This document shows positions 23,482-34,234 of a stretch of DNA of 64,000 nt, one piece after another (positions within the stretch are counted from its first letter, which is position 1; each line of letters starts with the position of its first letter). The translations under genes were made by a program, and so were the position numbers. The stretch spans positions 2,788,459-2,852,458 of the forward strand of contig JAEVLN010000009.1 in NCBI GenBank assembly GCA_018350325.1. The letters run 5' to 3'. The notes beneath the pieces were generated by a model. It worked only from the letters and a program-made list of their open reading frames with translations, was not told the DNA's origin and did not search any database. This stretch comes from Globodera rostochiensis. Lineage: Eukaryota > Nematoda > Chromadorea > Rhabditida > Heteroderidae.

Positions 23482-24519
23482 CCCCCGTCAAGCGATATAC
23501 CTAATCCCTTTAGTGGGCGCTGTGAATCAGTGTTTCCGCAACCCAACATTTTTTGTATCGCTCATAACATCTTGTTCACTGACATTAGTATTAAGGAACA
23601 GAAATTAGGACGAAGAAGAATGCAAAAAACTCTGGGTACTGCTTGAATTTGTTGCCTTACCCGTTAAGAGAAATAATCTCTTCAGTGTACATACTGAGAG
23701 ATCAGTGTTTCCACAGCGTCCAAAATGTTTGGAATTGATCACATGATCTTGTCAGGCAGGAAAATCGGGATCATGGGTTATGAAATGTATCAACTGTTCC
23801 TAACAATGGATTTAAAAATGTTGGACAAAAAAAAGTATAAAAAAATTTTGTGTACTGCTTGCTCAAGACGGAACAGACACAGACAGAATATAAATATATT
23901 AATTATCATTGTGTTCCGCTGTAAATCTGTCAAAAATGCCGTGTTGAGAGAGGATCAGAAAATGACGGAGGGATTTGCCGATTTGAAAAAAAGTGCACAT
24001 TGAGGGAAAATGTCCGTCGGGTGAGACCGTTTTATAATGTCATATAAAAATGTGTGCCCTCAAGATATAATGTAATAAGTAAATTAGGTCAATTAAAATA
24101 GATTACTATTTTTTACAATGCAAAAGGGACAAAGAAATCGGAAAAGGATTAATTCTGTAATTATATATTCAATTTCAAACAATTTCAAAAGAATGCCGTA
24201 AAAAATATTCATAGGCAATAAATTCCACTTTACAGAAACATTTTGTTCCTGCCCGGACGCTGGAAGTAATCGGAGTCCGTCCGCGGACATGCGCGGATAC
24301 ACGAACAGTAAAATATTTGTTGCTAATTTACCCATTAGTAGAATTTTGAATTACCAAAAAATGTTGCACCTTTTTATTCAAAAATCTGCGGATATGAGTG
24401 TCAGATCCGTATCCATTTTATTTTAAATTACATTATCGTCCGTATCCGGGCATATCCGCGGATACCCGTGACCATCCCTGGCAGAAACCCTGAAAATATT
24501 CAAGCCCCCGGAATCTTGC

Positions 24520-24652
24520 GTAGCAGGGATGTAACCGGATTCCGGATTTCCGGAGATTTTTTTGGGTCCGGAATTTCGGAGGCGCGCTTTGAATTTGATG
24601 GAATGTCTGTATTCCGGAAATTTTTTGGGGAGCCGGTTACATCTCTGCACAC
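24520..24652. mobile_element. Short inverted-repeat element with CCGG-rich body
   Basis: Left end CAGGGATGTAACCGGATTCC; read inward from the right, CAGAGATGTAACCGGCTCC. The ends have the CAGRG form of hAT termini, but the flanking 8-mers do not match, so the insertion footprint is not confirmed. Confidence 0.55.
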
Positions 24653-24934
24653 GTTTCTATGCTCGCGATTCTGAGTCAAGAATTTTGCACTTTTTTTAAT
24701 TCTTATTCTCAATTCTAGAGGTCATTTCTCTATAAATGTGCACGGACCGGGATCACAGATTCCGAAAATCCAATTTACCTAATCGCTTTAATTGTCTAAT
24801 CGTGGCGTTGTGTTTTGGTGTTTTCAAATTTTGCGGAAAGCAACATTTTCAGCAGATAACCAAACAACGGAAGACGACCTTTTTAAATCCATTTGCACAG
24901 AATGCCACTTGACTAATCCAATCTTCTTTAAACG

Positions 24935-27129
24935 ATGTCAACGGCGGAGATAGATCAGTCGGAAAAGTGAGTTTTGAAAATGATTTGATTTAAATCTCCC
25001 AGATTACCTTCCCCCTTATTCCGACACAATCACTCAACGCATTTAAGTAAATAATTTTTCTGTGTCTGAGAAACTACTTAATTTGTGAAAAGGAATTTGT
25101 TTTAATCATAAATGAAATAATTTAATTTATTAATGGTGCTTTTGAAATTTTGGTTGAGAAGGCCAAGTTCCATGAAACGTTATGAAGCAAGTTAAGAGAA
25201 CATCGTAAAAATTGTGTTTAAGATTTCAAAGATTAGTTAATCCTTCTGATCAAATTTATTAATTTATAATTAATTTTTTTTTGAAAAATTCTTCTGGCAT
25301 TCTTATTGACTAATGAATCTCGGTCTTAGGTCTCGGCCCATGAAAAGTATCGAGTTTTAATTTGTATTTATCGAATCTTTGCCAGGATGATCAATTAACG
25401 AATTTTCGAGCCATTGCATCAATTTTGATTCGTAAAAATTGACAAAAAAAAACAAACAAAAATTGATTGTTTGATTGATCGATAGGCAACAGCCACCGAT
25501 TTTGCAAATGAAAGGAACAAAATGGGCCGAAAATGATTAATGAGGGCAATTTACTAATTGCAATAAGTGGGTTTTATTTGTCATTCGATTTGAACAAAAA
25601 TCAACAAAGTTATTTAGTGATCATGATCAGAATCTATTGATCATTTAAAAAAGATTGAAATAATATAAACTTTGCTTTTTAAGCCTCCCATGATTAACTA
25701 AATGTTTTTAAAAATAAAATGATAAAAAAATTCAGATTTTTTACAATGGAAAAAAGCACCAATTTTTCCAAAGCTTTATGGGAACGGAATGAGCATCGTT
25801 TCCACAAAATCTGCGCTCTTCCATTCATCACTGAGCAAAAGGACGGCACACTTTCGGCAGAGCGCTATCGGCATTACATCATACAGGTAATTCTGAACTA
25901 GACTTGCTCTCCGATCCCGCCCGAATTCCCGACATTTTTGGTCGCGGGGTTTCGTCCCTAAATTTCCGAAATTTTTAGGTAACCCTAAGCCTCCAAGATT
26001 TTTGGTCGCGGGGTTTCGTCCCTAAATTTCCGAAATTTTTAGGTAACCCTAAGCCTCCAAGATTTTTGGTCGCGGGGTTTCGTCCCTGAAATTTCCGAAA
26101 TTTTTGGGTAACCCTAAGCCCCCAAACTCCGATTCTGAAATTTTGGAGTTTTTAGTGAAGAAAAACCCTAAACTCCGATATTTTTGGTCGGGGTTTCTCC
26201 CCCCCCCCCCCCCCCGAAAAGAATAAATTTAAATAAAAATTGTTCAAAAAAGAAATTAAAATATCTTTAAAATAATTATTTCTCAATTTATAATTTTTAA
26301 ACCTTTTTTTTATATTTTAATGTAATGTTTAGGCATATTTTTGTCTATTTTTTTTTAATTTGCATAAATCTTCCCAATAAATAGGACACACTGTTCCTGG
26401 AAGGGTTCAGCAGTGCTATCGCGTTGGCCGCATCCAAGGCCACGGACCATCCCCGGGGGCACGAACGTGCCATGCTGTTGCTGTCCCACGGCATTGCCAT
26501 TTTGGACACCGAGCTGGACCTGCACGACGGCATTCTGCGACGGTTAGGCCTTGTCAGTCGTGCCGATGTGCACCTGAACTTCGAGCCTTCGCCAACGTGC
26601 CATCACTATGTGTCCTTTCTGCTCTCAACCGCATCGCAGGCACAAATTCATGCGGCATTTTAAACATTGGACGGGCTCCCCATCACAAAAAGTTGATCGG
26701 GTTTTTTTGTTGAGAAAATCCTTTTAAAATTGAAGAAATCCTTATAATTTAATGGGTTGGTGCCGTGCCGAAAAACGCCCGCCTCCGGGCATGAAGTAAG
26801 ACATCATTTTTTTGTAGCAATCACTTCCGGTGATTGTGGCCTCCATGTTGCCGTGCTATTGGCTGTATCGCGAGGTGGCCAATTGGATGTTGACGGAACG
26901 CCAAAAGGGCGCCAGTTCAAACTGTAGCCAGTACCAAGAATGGCTTGACATGTACTGTAGCAATGAATATGCCGAGGCGGTGGACGAAATGTTGGCATTG
27001 GCGGACGAATTGGCGGAAGAAGCGGACGAAAGGACGCGGAAGAAGATGGAAGCCGCTTTTGGCCGGGCCTTCCAGTTGGAATGGATGTTCTGGAAGTCCG
27101 CCTACGGCATGGAACAATGGGGCATTTGA
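24935..27129 (+). CDS. tenA: TenA/thiaminase II-family protein (thiamine salvage)
   Basis: TenA hydrolyses aminopyrimidines from degraded thiamine so that HMP can be re-used. Four exons: 24935-24966, 25736-25886, 26385-26639 and 26818-27129, all phase-consistent; about 249 aa, close to the usual 220-240. Fingerprints in order: LPFITEQKDGTLSAERYRHY, IIQ-DTLFLEGF (catalytic Asp just after the intron), SPTCHHYVSFL, MLPCYWLY (nucleophilic Cys, plus the Tyr four residues later), YQEWLDMY, and FQLEWMFW (general acid/base Glu). The Tyr that follows the Asp by three residues in Bacillus TenA is Phe here. Exon 3 appears to end at a GC donor (CAG|GCACAA). Animals normally lack TenA; bacterial origin followed by intron gain is the likely history. 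Intron 2 contains a 65-bp triplication and a C run. A fragment of the last exon is repeated at 49.25-49.4 kb. Translation may start at the ATG at 24935 or inside exon 2 at MEKST. Confidence 0.92.
25930..26130 (+). repeat. About 65-bp tandem triplication in a tenA intron
   Basis: Three nearly identical copies containing TTTGGTCGCGGGGTTTCGTC and AGGTAACCCTAAGCC, followed by a shortened fourth copy and a C run at about 26200-26214. Lies wholly inside intron 2 of tenA. Confidence 0.9.
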
Positions 27130-27720
27130 CCCTTATTATTCAATTGTTAGGAATTTGCAAAAAATTTAAAAATTTTTAAAAATAGTTGCAGGATGTTAAA
27201 GATATTATTATTTACAAGCAGAATTAGAGCCCCGGATTGTCCTTTATGAACGAACGCTTGCTTTCTGCCATCATGCAAAGACGCCGGGAGAATTAAAATT
27301 ATTTTTAATAAATAAATTTATTTAGAAAAATGTTTTCAAAATTTTATTAAAAACGTATTTCCTAAAAGAACCCCCGTGGCCATATTCCCCCCTCCCCCAA
27401 CTCCCTCCCCCCAAAAAGGTTGGCTATTTCAGAGGGAGAGGGGGGGGGGGACTTTATTTGAGGATACGGTAGTTTAAATTTAAACAACTTTTGCCACGGC
27501 ACATATCGGCGCTGTCATATCCCTAAAAAAGCTGCCGCTTTCCCCACAAAAATGGAAAAGACCAGCTCGGACGTCTTCCTGGAAAAGAAATGGTCAAAAT
27601 TGAATAAATCGAAAGTGATCAGGAATCCAGTCACTGTTATGGCTTAAATAAAAGCGAAAATCACAACAAATTGATAAGCCAAGCTTCAGTGCCATTCTGA
27701 TCAGTCTCTCCCGCTCACTG
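27130..27720. other. Intergenic, with segments repeated near 49.1-49.7 kb
   Basis: TTTATGAACGAACGCTTGCT at about 27245 recurs inverted at about 49115-49135. GTCATATCCCTAAAAAAGCT at about 27515 recurs in direct orientation at about 49678. C and G runs at 27385-27410 and 27440-27450. No gene seen. Confidence 0.7.
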
Positions 27721-27721
27721 A

Positions 27722-30700
27722 TCATCCCGATGATGATGACCCCTCAGCAATTATTTTCACTTTGAGCGTCGCCTCGTGACACGGATTCTGCAACGGCTTC
27801 AAATGTTTGAACTGGTCGGGATACTTCTTCAGCATTGTATAGTGAATAAAGCCTGTGTAATTAAAGAACATTTCGCCAACAAATCTTTCCAAATGCATTT
27901 TCTTTGGATTCGGCACAGCAAATTGATAAAGATATTCTGAGAATTGCATAATGTCCTTTAATTCCCAAACACAGTCATCAACTATCATCCTGGCCAAATT
28001 TGCCCCATGTTTTGTTTGCATCTCTATAACTTTCTTGCACGTCATTTCCATATCTGAAAATTTTTATAATTTTTGATTTCCGCTTAAATTATTTAATGTG
28101 ATGCCCAAAAGGATTAAATAATGCCCAAAAATTATTAATGATGCCCATAAGTGATTAAATGATGCCCATAAATTAGTGTTCGGTCGGTATGGGAAAGTAC
28201 CGACGCTTTTTCGGTAATTTTCAAAATAAACGAGTTTTGTAGTTCCGACTATTTTTTCGGTACTTTACCGAATAGTACCGACCGAACCTTTGGCCGATCA
28301 CTACCATAAGTGATTAAATGATGCCGATAAATGATTAAATGATGCCCAAAAATGATTAAATGATGCCGATAAATGATTAAATGATGCCCAAAAATGATTA
28401 AATGATGCCGATAAATGATTAAATGATGCCCAAAAATGATTAAATGATGCCGATAAATGATTAAATGATGCCCAAAAATGATTAAATGATGCCGATAAAT
28501 GATTAAATGATGCCCAAAAATGATTAAATGATGCCGATAAATGATTAAATGATGCCCAAAAATGATTAAATAATGCCGATAAATGATTAAATGATGCCCA
28601 AAAATGATTAAATGATGCCGATAAATGATTAAATGATGCCCAAAAATGATTAAATGATGCCGATAAATGATTAAATGATGCCCAAAAATGATTAAATGAT
28701 GCCGATAAATGATTAAATAATGCCCAAAAATGATTAAATGATGCCGATAAATGATTAAATGATGCCCAAAAATGATTAAATGATGCCGATAAATGATTAA
28801 ATGATGCCCAAAAATTATTAAATGATGCCCATAAATGATTAAATGATGCCCAAAAATGATTAAATGATGCCGATAAATGATTAAATGATGCCCAAAAATT
28901 ATTAAATGATGCCCAAAAATTATTAAATGATGCCCAAAAATGATTAAATGATGCCGATAAATGATTAAATGATGCCCAAAAATGATTAAATGATGCCGAT
29001 AAATGATTAAATGATGCCCAAAAATTATTAAATGATGCCCATAAATGATTAAATGATGCCCAAAAATGATTAAATGATGCCCATAAATGATTAAATGATG
29101 CCCAAAAATGATTAAATGATGCCGATAAATGATTAAATGATGCCCAAAAATTATTAAATGATGCCCATAAATGATTAAATGATGCCCAAAAATGATTAAA
29201 TGATGCCGATAAATGATTAAATGATGCCCAATTAAATGATGCCCATAAATGATTAAATGATGCCCAAAAATGATTAAATGATGCCGATAAATGATTAAAT
29301 GATGCCCAAAAATTATTAAATGATGCCCAAAAATTATTAAATGATGCCCATAAATGATTAAATGATGCCCAAAAATGATTAAATGATGCCGATAAATGAT
29401 TAAATGATGCCCAAAAATTATTAAATGATGCCCAAAAATTATTAAATGATGCCCAAAAATGATTAAATGATGCCGATAAATGATTAAATGATGCCCAAAA
29501 ATGATTAAATGATGCCGATAAATGATTAAATAATGCCCAAAAATGATTAAATGATGCCGATAAATGATTAAATGATGCCCAAAAATGATTAAATGATGCC
29601 GATAAATGATTAAATGATGCCCAAAAATGATTAAATGATGCCGATAAATGATTAAATGATGCCCAAAAATGATTAAATGATGCCGATAAATGATTAAATG
29701 ATGCCCAAAAATGAATAAATGATGCCCAAAAATTATTAAATGATGCCCATAAATGATTAAATGATGCCCAAAATGATGCCCCTTGTCCAAGGCTAAGTCA
29801 TTAAAAGCAAAAATGTTTTTTAGAAAAAAAAACTGGCCCAATCCAAGCTCCTGAACGCTGTCCCAATATGCTAAAAAGCATTCGTACTTTTCCGTAAAAT
29901 CATTAAATTGCTTATCTTTATCATCAATAAACTTTTCATTTAGCGTTCCCTTTTCCATTTCCTTTTTCTTTTCTCTTTTGTTTCCCCAATTAAAGGTTCT
30001 GGAGATTTTGATGTCCATCGGTCTTAAACCTGTTAAGTTGGCCTCATTCACTAAATTAGATGCTTTCTTGTTATATTCCTTCAAGTAATTCAGTGTTTGG
30101 CCGTTTTCCATTTCCTCTTCCAACTTTAACTGATTCAGCTTCTTACCCTTCGGCGATATCTTTTGGTCATTATTTATATGTTGTAAAAAGTCGGATTGAT
30201 TCACAAAGGCAAACTAAATGTTTTTTTTATCAAATTTATTTTTGTTCGCACCTTTGTGTTAAACCCTTCAGCTGGTCTCCAGCCGAACAGAACGCGGTAA
30301 GCGGCTTTAATCGCTTCCATTGCTGAGCTCAATTGGAGTTCACGTTCACGTTTCCCCACACGGAACAGCGGCTTCTCCACTTTAATTTGATCGTTTGGAA
30401 TATTTGCTGAACTGCTTGAACTTGACGCTCCTTCATGTTTCTCCCAACTTTCAGGAATGCATTAGTGGCCAATGCCTTCACTCTCCAACTTTCACAAATT
30501 TGTCTCAATTCAACCGCGTGTTTTACACCAATTTCGTTTGGATTGATCGTCACCTTATGGCAGTCCCATTCCTCCATCATTGTCCGCCAAAAGAACCGTT
30601 TGCTTAGTGCCAATGCCTTTGCCAAGTCCTCCGCCTCCGGGGTGCCGTCTTCGATCACCGTAATATAAGTGGAAGCCGAATAAGCGATCAGAAGCAGAAT

Positions 30701-30733
30701 GGGCAGCCAATCTTTTGGAAAAAGGTGTTTCAT
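27722..30733 (-). CDS. Secreted protein of unknown function, satellite-bearing; possibly broken
   Basis: No known family. Exon 1 (30733-30252) starts MKHLFPKDWLPILLLIAYSA, a signal peptide, then VIEDGTPEAEDLAKALALS and ELRQICESWRVKALA. Its length is one base short of a clean reading frame. The third, fragmentary copy at 39.2 kb shows an extra base where NAFLK changes frame, so this copy has a 1-nt deletion (or an assembly error). Exon 2 (30213-29834) is lysine-rich and ends YWDSVQELGLGQ. Exon 3 (28053-27722) has MLKKYPDQFKHL, PCHEATLKVK and a serine run before the stop. The exon 2/3 phases do not match by one base, so a small exon or another site is missing. Between them lies a 1.7 kb 21-bp satellite plus a MITE. 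Paralogue: 37359-38620 (+). Confidence 0.5.
28090..29795. repeat. 21-bp satellite, about 1.7 kb, alternating as 42-bp dimers
   Basis: About 80 copies of a monomer like ATGATTAAATGATGCCSAWAA, where a CGATAA type and a CCAAAA type mostly alternate. Because 21 is a multiple of three and one minus-strand frame lacks stops, the array reads as a long HHLIIYR/HHLIIFG repeat protein. The paralogue's corresponding intron is about 120 bp and has no array. Confidence 0.96.
28174..28303. mobile_element. hAT-type MITE inserted in the satellite array
   Basis: Ends TAGTGTTCGGTCGGTA on the left and, read inward from the right, TAGTGATCGG..GTTCGGTCGGTA. Flanked by CCATAAAT (28166-28173) and CCATAAGT (28304-28311), a 7/8 match that is itself satellite sequence. 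No coding capacity. Confidence 0.8.
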
Positions 30734-31811
30734 TTTAAAGCAGCTCAGTTTTGCCAATGCTTCTTCGTCAATTAAATGCAATATTTATTTGCACAATATT
30801 GATTACCTATGACAACTCTAATATGCATTGCGTTCGCCAAGCCAATATTTTCCGGCGTGTGCCGTCTTCGATCGGCTCCCGGAAAATGCGTCAGTGGAAA
30901 ATGCGTCAGTGATTATTAAATGTCATGCAAAACATGTTTCTGGAGGTTTTTGGGGTCGAAGAATCCGATTCTGACCTCTGTTATAACCAATTCCGAAACC
31001 GGACCAGAATTCGAACATTTGGTCTATATTCAAATTTTTACAAAAACCAACTTTGGCGGCTAACCCGTCCGAAGCCAACCACGATTGCCGATTCTGTCCA
31101 GTACTGAAGCTAAGCCTAGCTTAGGCCTAAGCCACCCTGGCTTGGGTTTGTTAGGCTTGCATAGCTTAAGCCTAGCTTGGGCTTAGCCTAAGACGTCAGG
31201 AGATTCGGGAAGTTTTGGCTTGGGTGGGATTCGAAACACTTTACAACGAGAATTCATACTTTTGTATGAATTTGAGACCAAAATGGATTTTTGTAAAATT
31301 GTTGGAATTTGGTTTAAGGTTCGAAATCGGCAGAAATAGGATGTTAGAATTGTAGTCTACTCTCCTAAATCCGATAAAAACACTTTTTCTCGACTTTTAA
31401 TAATCACTGACGCATTTTCCGGCCACCCTTCGATCATCTCAACAGAAACGAGCAGACGATCATAGTGATCATAAGCATAATGGAGTTTCAAATATTTATG
31501 CTTTTTTCATGCTCTCTAATTATTTCCGCTATGTCCTAGCTTAATATTATTATTATTAAAAAAGCTGATTCAATTTATTTATTTTCTTTTAGTTCCTTTG
31601 ACAGTTTTTTAAATTTTTGTGCTCAATTTTCAGGCATTCTCCCCCCCCCCCCCTAAAAATGTAGAGCGCACTTTTATTTGATAGGATTTTGTTGAGTTAC
31701 CGCCTAAAATTGAGCATTCATAATTCTGTGGTCCCAATCCCTCACATTCGAAATTGGGACACGAACATTTTTGTATATGGATTACACACATTGAAGCATA
31801 AAATTGCTTCG
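30734..31811. other. Intergenic, AT-rich; TTAGGC-like stretch
   Basis: At 31110-31200 there are interleaved TTAGGC, AAGCCTA and TAAGCC words in both orientations, reminiscent of but not equal to the nematode telomere hexamer. GCGTCAGTGATTATTAAATG (30900) recurs in inverted form near 31400. C run at about 31640-31652. No gene seen. Confidence 0.5.
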
Positions 31812-33480
31812 GATTTTGCGAGTTTACGAATAAATAACTAGGAAACGGATTTGCAGGTGCTAATAAAATCGGTTTTATGTATTTTGATTGACATTGGTAT
31901 ACTTAAAAGTTTAAAAAAATTTTTCCCCAAAATACGGAAGCGGATTTACGGAACAGAATTTTTGATCCCTGCTAAATAGGTTCTTAAAAATTCTCAAAAA
32001 AGATGCTAAAAATTGAAAATTTATTTAGTTTTAATAAAATTTACAACCAATTTTTTTATTATCAACTCTAAATTCAATTGTAAAGGTCCAGCTTTCAAAA
32101 AAAATGAAAAAAGTCGTTTTTAATGATCTTGTTGCGCTTTCTGTGCTCTATAGAGAGGGCAGTGAGTGGAGTGCATGCAAATTTGAGAGGTTGGGAAAGA
32201 AAGGAGTGTAAAACGAGAGAGTACACATTGGAAGAGTGATTTCTCTCTCCTCAAATGGAACCCATCAACAAAGTGTTCAACCAAATGCATCCATCATATA
32301 AAAAGGAATTTGTTGTGGGTGGGGGTGTGGACTTGGTTCTGTCAGCGGTTGACAACGCCTCCGGGCGGGCGGAGGCCAAGCGGCGGCTGTGCACGGCCGG
32401 GGACCCCCCAAACAAACACAAACAAACAACCACAAAACAACAAAAAACCCGTGGAGGAAGACTGCCCTAATCACAAATTAGGGACGTCGATGGAGGGATG
32501 CGCCGGGATAATAGCGCATCGGGGCCGATTCAGTCCTCGGACTGAGTTGGTCTGGAGGCAGGAGGCCTCCCCTCGAGGGAGGAATTTGGCAATCCCCCAG
32601 TGCACAAACCAAAGCCGCTTTCTTGGCCGATGAAGCGGGTGGGTCCCCACCTTTTTTTTTTAAATTCAGATCATTCATTATTAATATTTAATGATTGGTT
32701 GTTGTTTTCTGAGCAAACTTTAGTGTTGGTTTTGCGGCGATTTTTCATTTTTTTAAAGGCGCGTGGATTGGGCGGCGCCAATATAGGGGCAGGATGACAT
32801 TTCGTCGACTAAGTCAAATACGCCATTTCATCGACTAAGAAGAATACGACATTTTGTAGACGCGATATTTCCTCAACTGGATAAAATCCGGCACTAAGAA
32901 TGAAACGGGAATTAGTCATCTGTTAATCTTTTATTAAAATAATAAATTTTATAGAAAGTAATTAATTAAGCAAAATATTAACATTCAACAAAAATTACAA
33001 AATTTGCAAAAAATTTTGGCAACGAGCATAATTGTGAGGAAAATCGGATAAAACGTAAATAGGTTCTAAAAACTGCAAATAGGTTCTAAAAAATGTCAAA
33101 ATAAATGCTAAAAATTCAAAAATTACAAAACTGTGCCATACTTCAAGAATAATAATTAGGTGTTTCTTCTTTAAAGTGCATAAAATCAAATTTTTGTTTT
33201 GTTTTGTTTTAATTTTTAATAAAATTTTTCAACCAATTTTTTAAATTATTTCTTTTTGTAGTCAGAAAATTCGCTTCCGTATCAAAATTGATTAAAATCT
33301 TGTTGCTATGCATTTGATAATACCCCAAGCTTATTTGCCTAAAAATAGCGCAAAAATTCTTTAGCAAATTCCAAAATCTGCAAAATTAAAAAAGATGAAA
33401 GGGGGTTTTAAACAGAATTCTGGTAACCCCTTTTAAAAATCAGAAACCAGAATTATGGTACCCAAAATGACCAGATTTAT
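31812..33480 (-). mobile_element. Repeat element copy B (inverted relative to copy A)
   Basis: Reverse-complement counterpart of 10946-12777, with the same order of landmarks but the minisatellite reduced to two or three degenerate units at about 32795-32870. The hairpin core is at about 32480-32640. Indels break the reading frames present in copy A. Confidence 0.78.
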
Positions 33481-33639
33481 ATTTTATAAATTTTTCAAAA
33501 CATGTGAATAAAATAATAAATTTACAATTGTGAGAGCAAAATTATGTAATAAAGAATGACGAATTTTTAATGGTTTCACGCAAAAATTGACTGCATTTGG
33601 TCAGTGTTTAGAACATTTTTTAATCAATATTTTGGCAAA

Positions 33640-33750
33640 GCGTGACGACACGACGATTGATCAGCAACAATTTCAGGACAATGATGGCAGCGATCACTAT
33701 TGGGAAAACAGAACGAGGCTGGAATTGCTGAGACGTGCCACGATCATCTG
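33640..33750 (+). pseudogene. Truncated copy of the last exon of the Srg receptor gene
   Basis: In frame this reads RDDTTIDQQQFQDNDGSD, HYWENRTRLELLRRAT and II, then stop. It matches the C-terminal tail of the receptor gene at 53029-55019 (RDDTTIDQQQFQDNDASD and following). Only this 3' tail was carried along with the GT92 gene in the inverted duplication, so there is no functional receptor here. Confidence 0.85.
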
Positions 33751-33819
33751 ATTGCAATCAGTCTCGCATCAGCGATGTTCGAGAGTCGGCTTTGTCTTAG
33801 TGATCTAATCGAGTTTCCT

Positions 33820-33915
33820 TTGGGTATCCCGGACTTTTTTTGGGCAAGAATTTCGGATTTTATGAGCCGGATTTCCTTCCAAAAATTAATTAAATATTTT
33901 TTGTCATTTTAAATA
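33820..33915 (+). repeat. Short dispersed repeat, copy 1
   Basis: Contains TTGGGCAAGAATTTCGGATTT and a GAGCCGG..TTAATTAAATA..TTTTTGTCATTT pattern. Other copies at about 48955-49045 (+) and 52855-52955 (-). Two copies lie in the duplication arms; the third is next to the tenA fragment. Confidence 0.75.
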
Positions 33916-34234
33916 TTTTAAAAATATTTTTCCCAAGAATTGGGCGTAAAATGCACACAAAATATAGCCGAGCTTCCCTCACCTTTTCTGGGAATGACAA
34001 TGACCTTCAGCGCATCGAGTGGAAGTTTATTTATTGAGTGTATTCCATTAATTGTTGGGAAAATTATCAACGAATCCACCAAATAATAAATTGATTTACA
34101 AGAATTTCCAATAAGCTATGAGTTCAAAAAAATCTTTTCGAATTTTTGACCAAATACCTAACCAACCCTCTGTTAATGAATTTTAATTTATTTATTTAAG
34201 TTTAAGCACAAAAACAGTACACATTTTGGCCAAA

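Larger units (their letters stand above)
17795..24930. other. Seven-kilobase gene-poor region
   Basis: No convincing gene. It holds many C or G runs of 10-18 (for example 18190-18202, 18340-18360, 18430-18448, 19431-19442, 21170-21179, 21726-21738), a 105-bp direct duplication, a CG dinucleotide run at 20813-20834, and a 158-bp triplication at 23.0-23.5 kb. A GC-richer stretch at 20780-21290 might be a promoter region. The frame at 23725-24003 (+) has no family resemblance. Confidence 0.6.

Noticed and set aside
28249..30204. A 651-residue open frame with HHLIIYR/HHLIIFG repeats
   Set aside because: Most of it is the 21-bp satellite, open only because 21 is divisible by three. The paralogue lacks it, and a TTTTCAG acceptor homologous in both copies lies beyond the array.
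31110..31200. Interstitial telomere (TTAGGC)n
   Set aside because: Only scattered TTAGGC and AAGCCTA words in mixed orientation; no run of hexamers.
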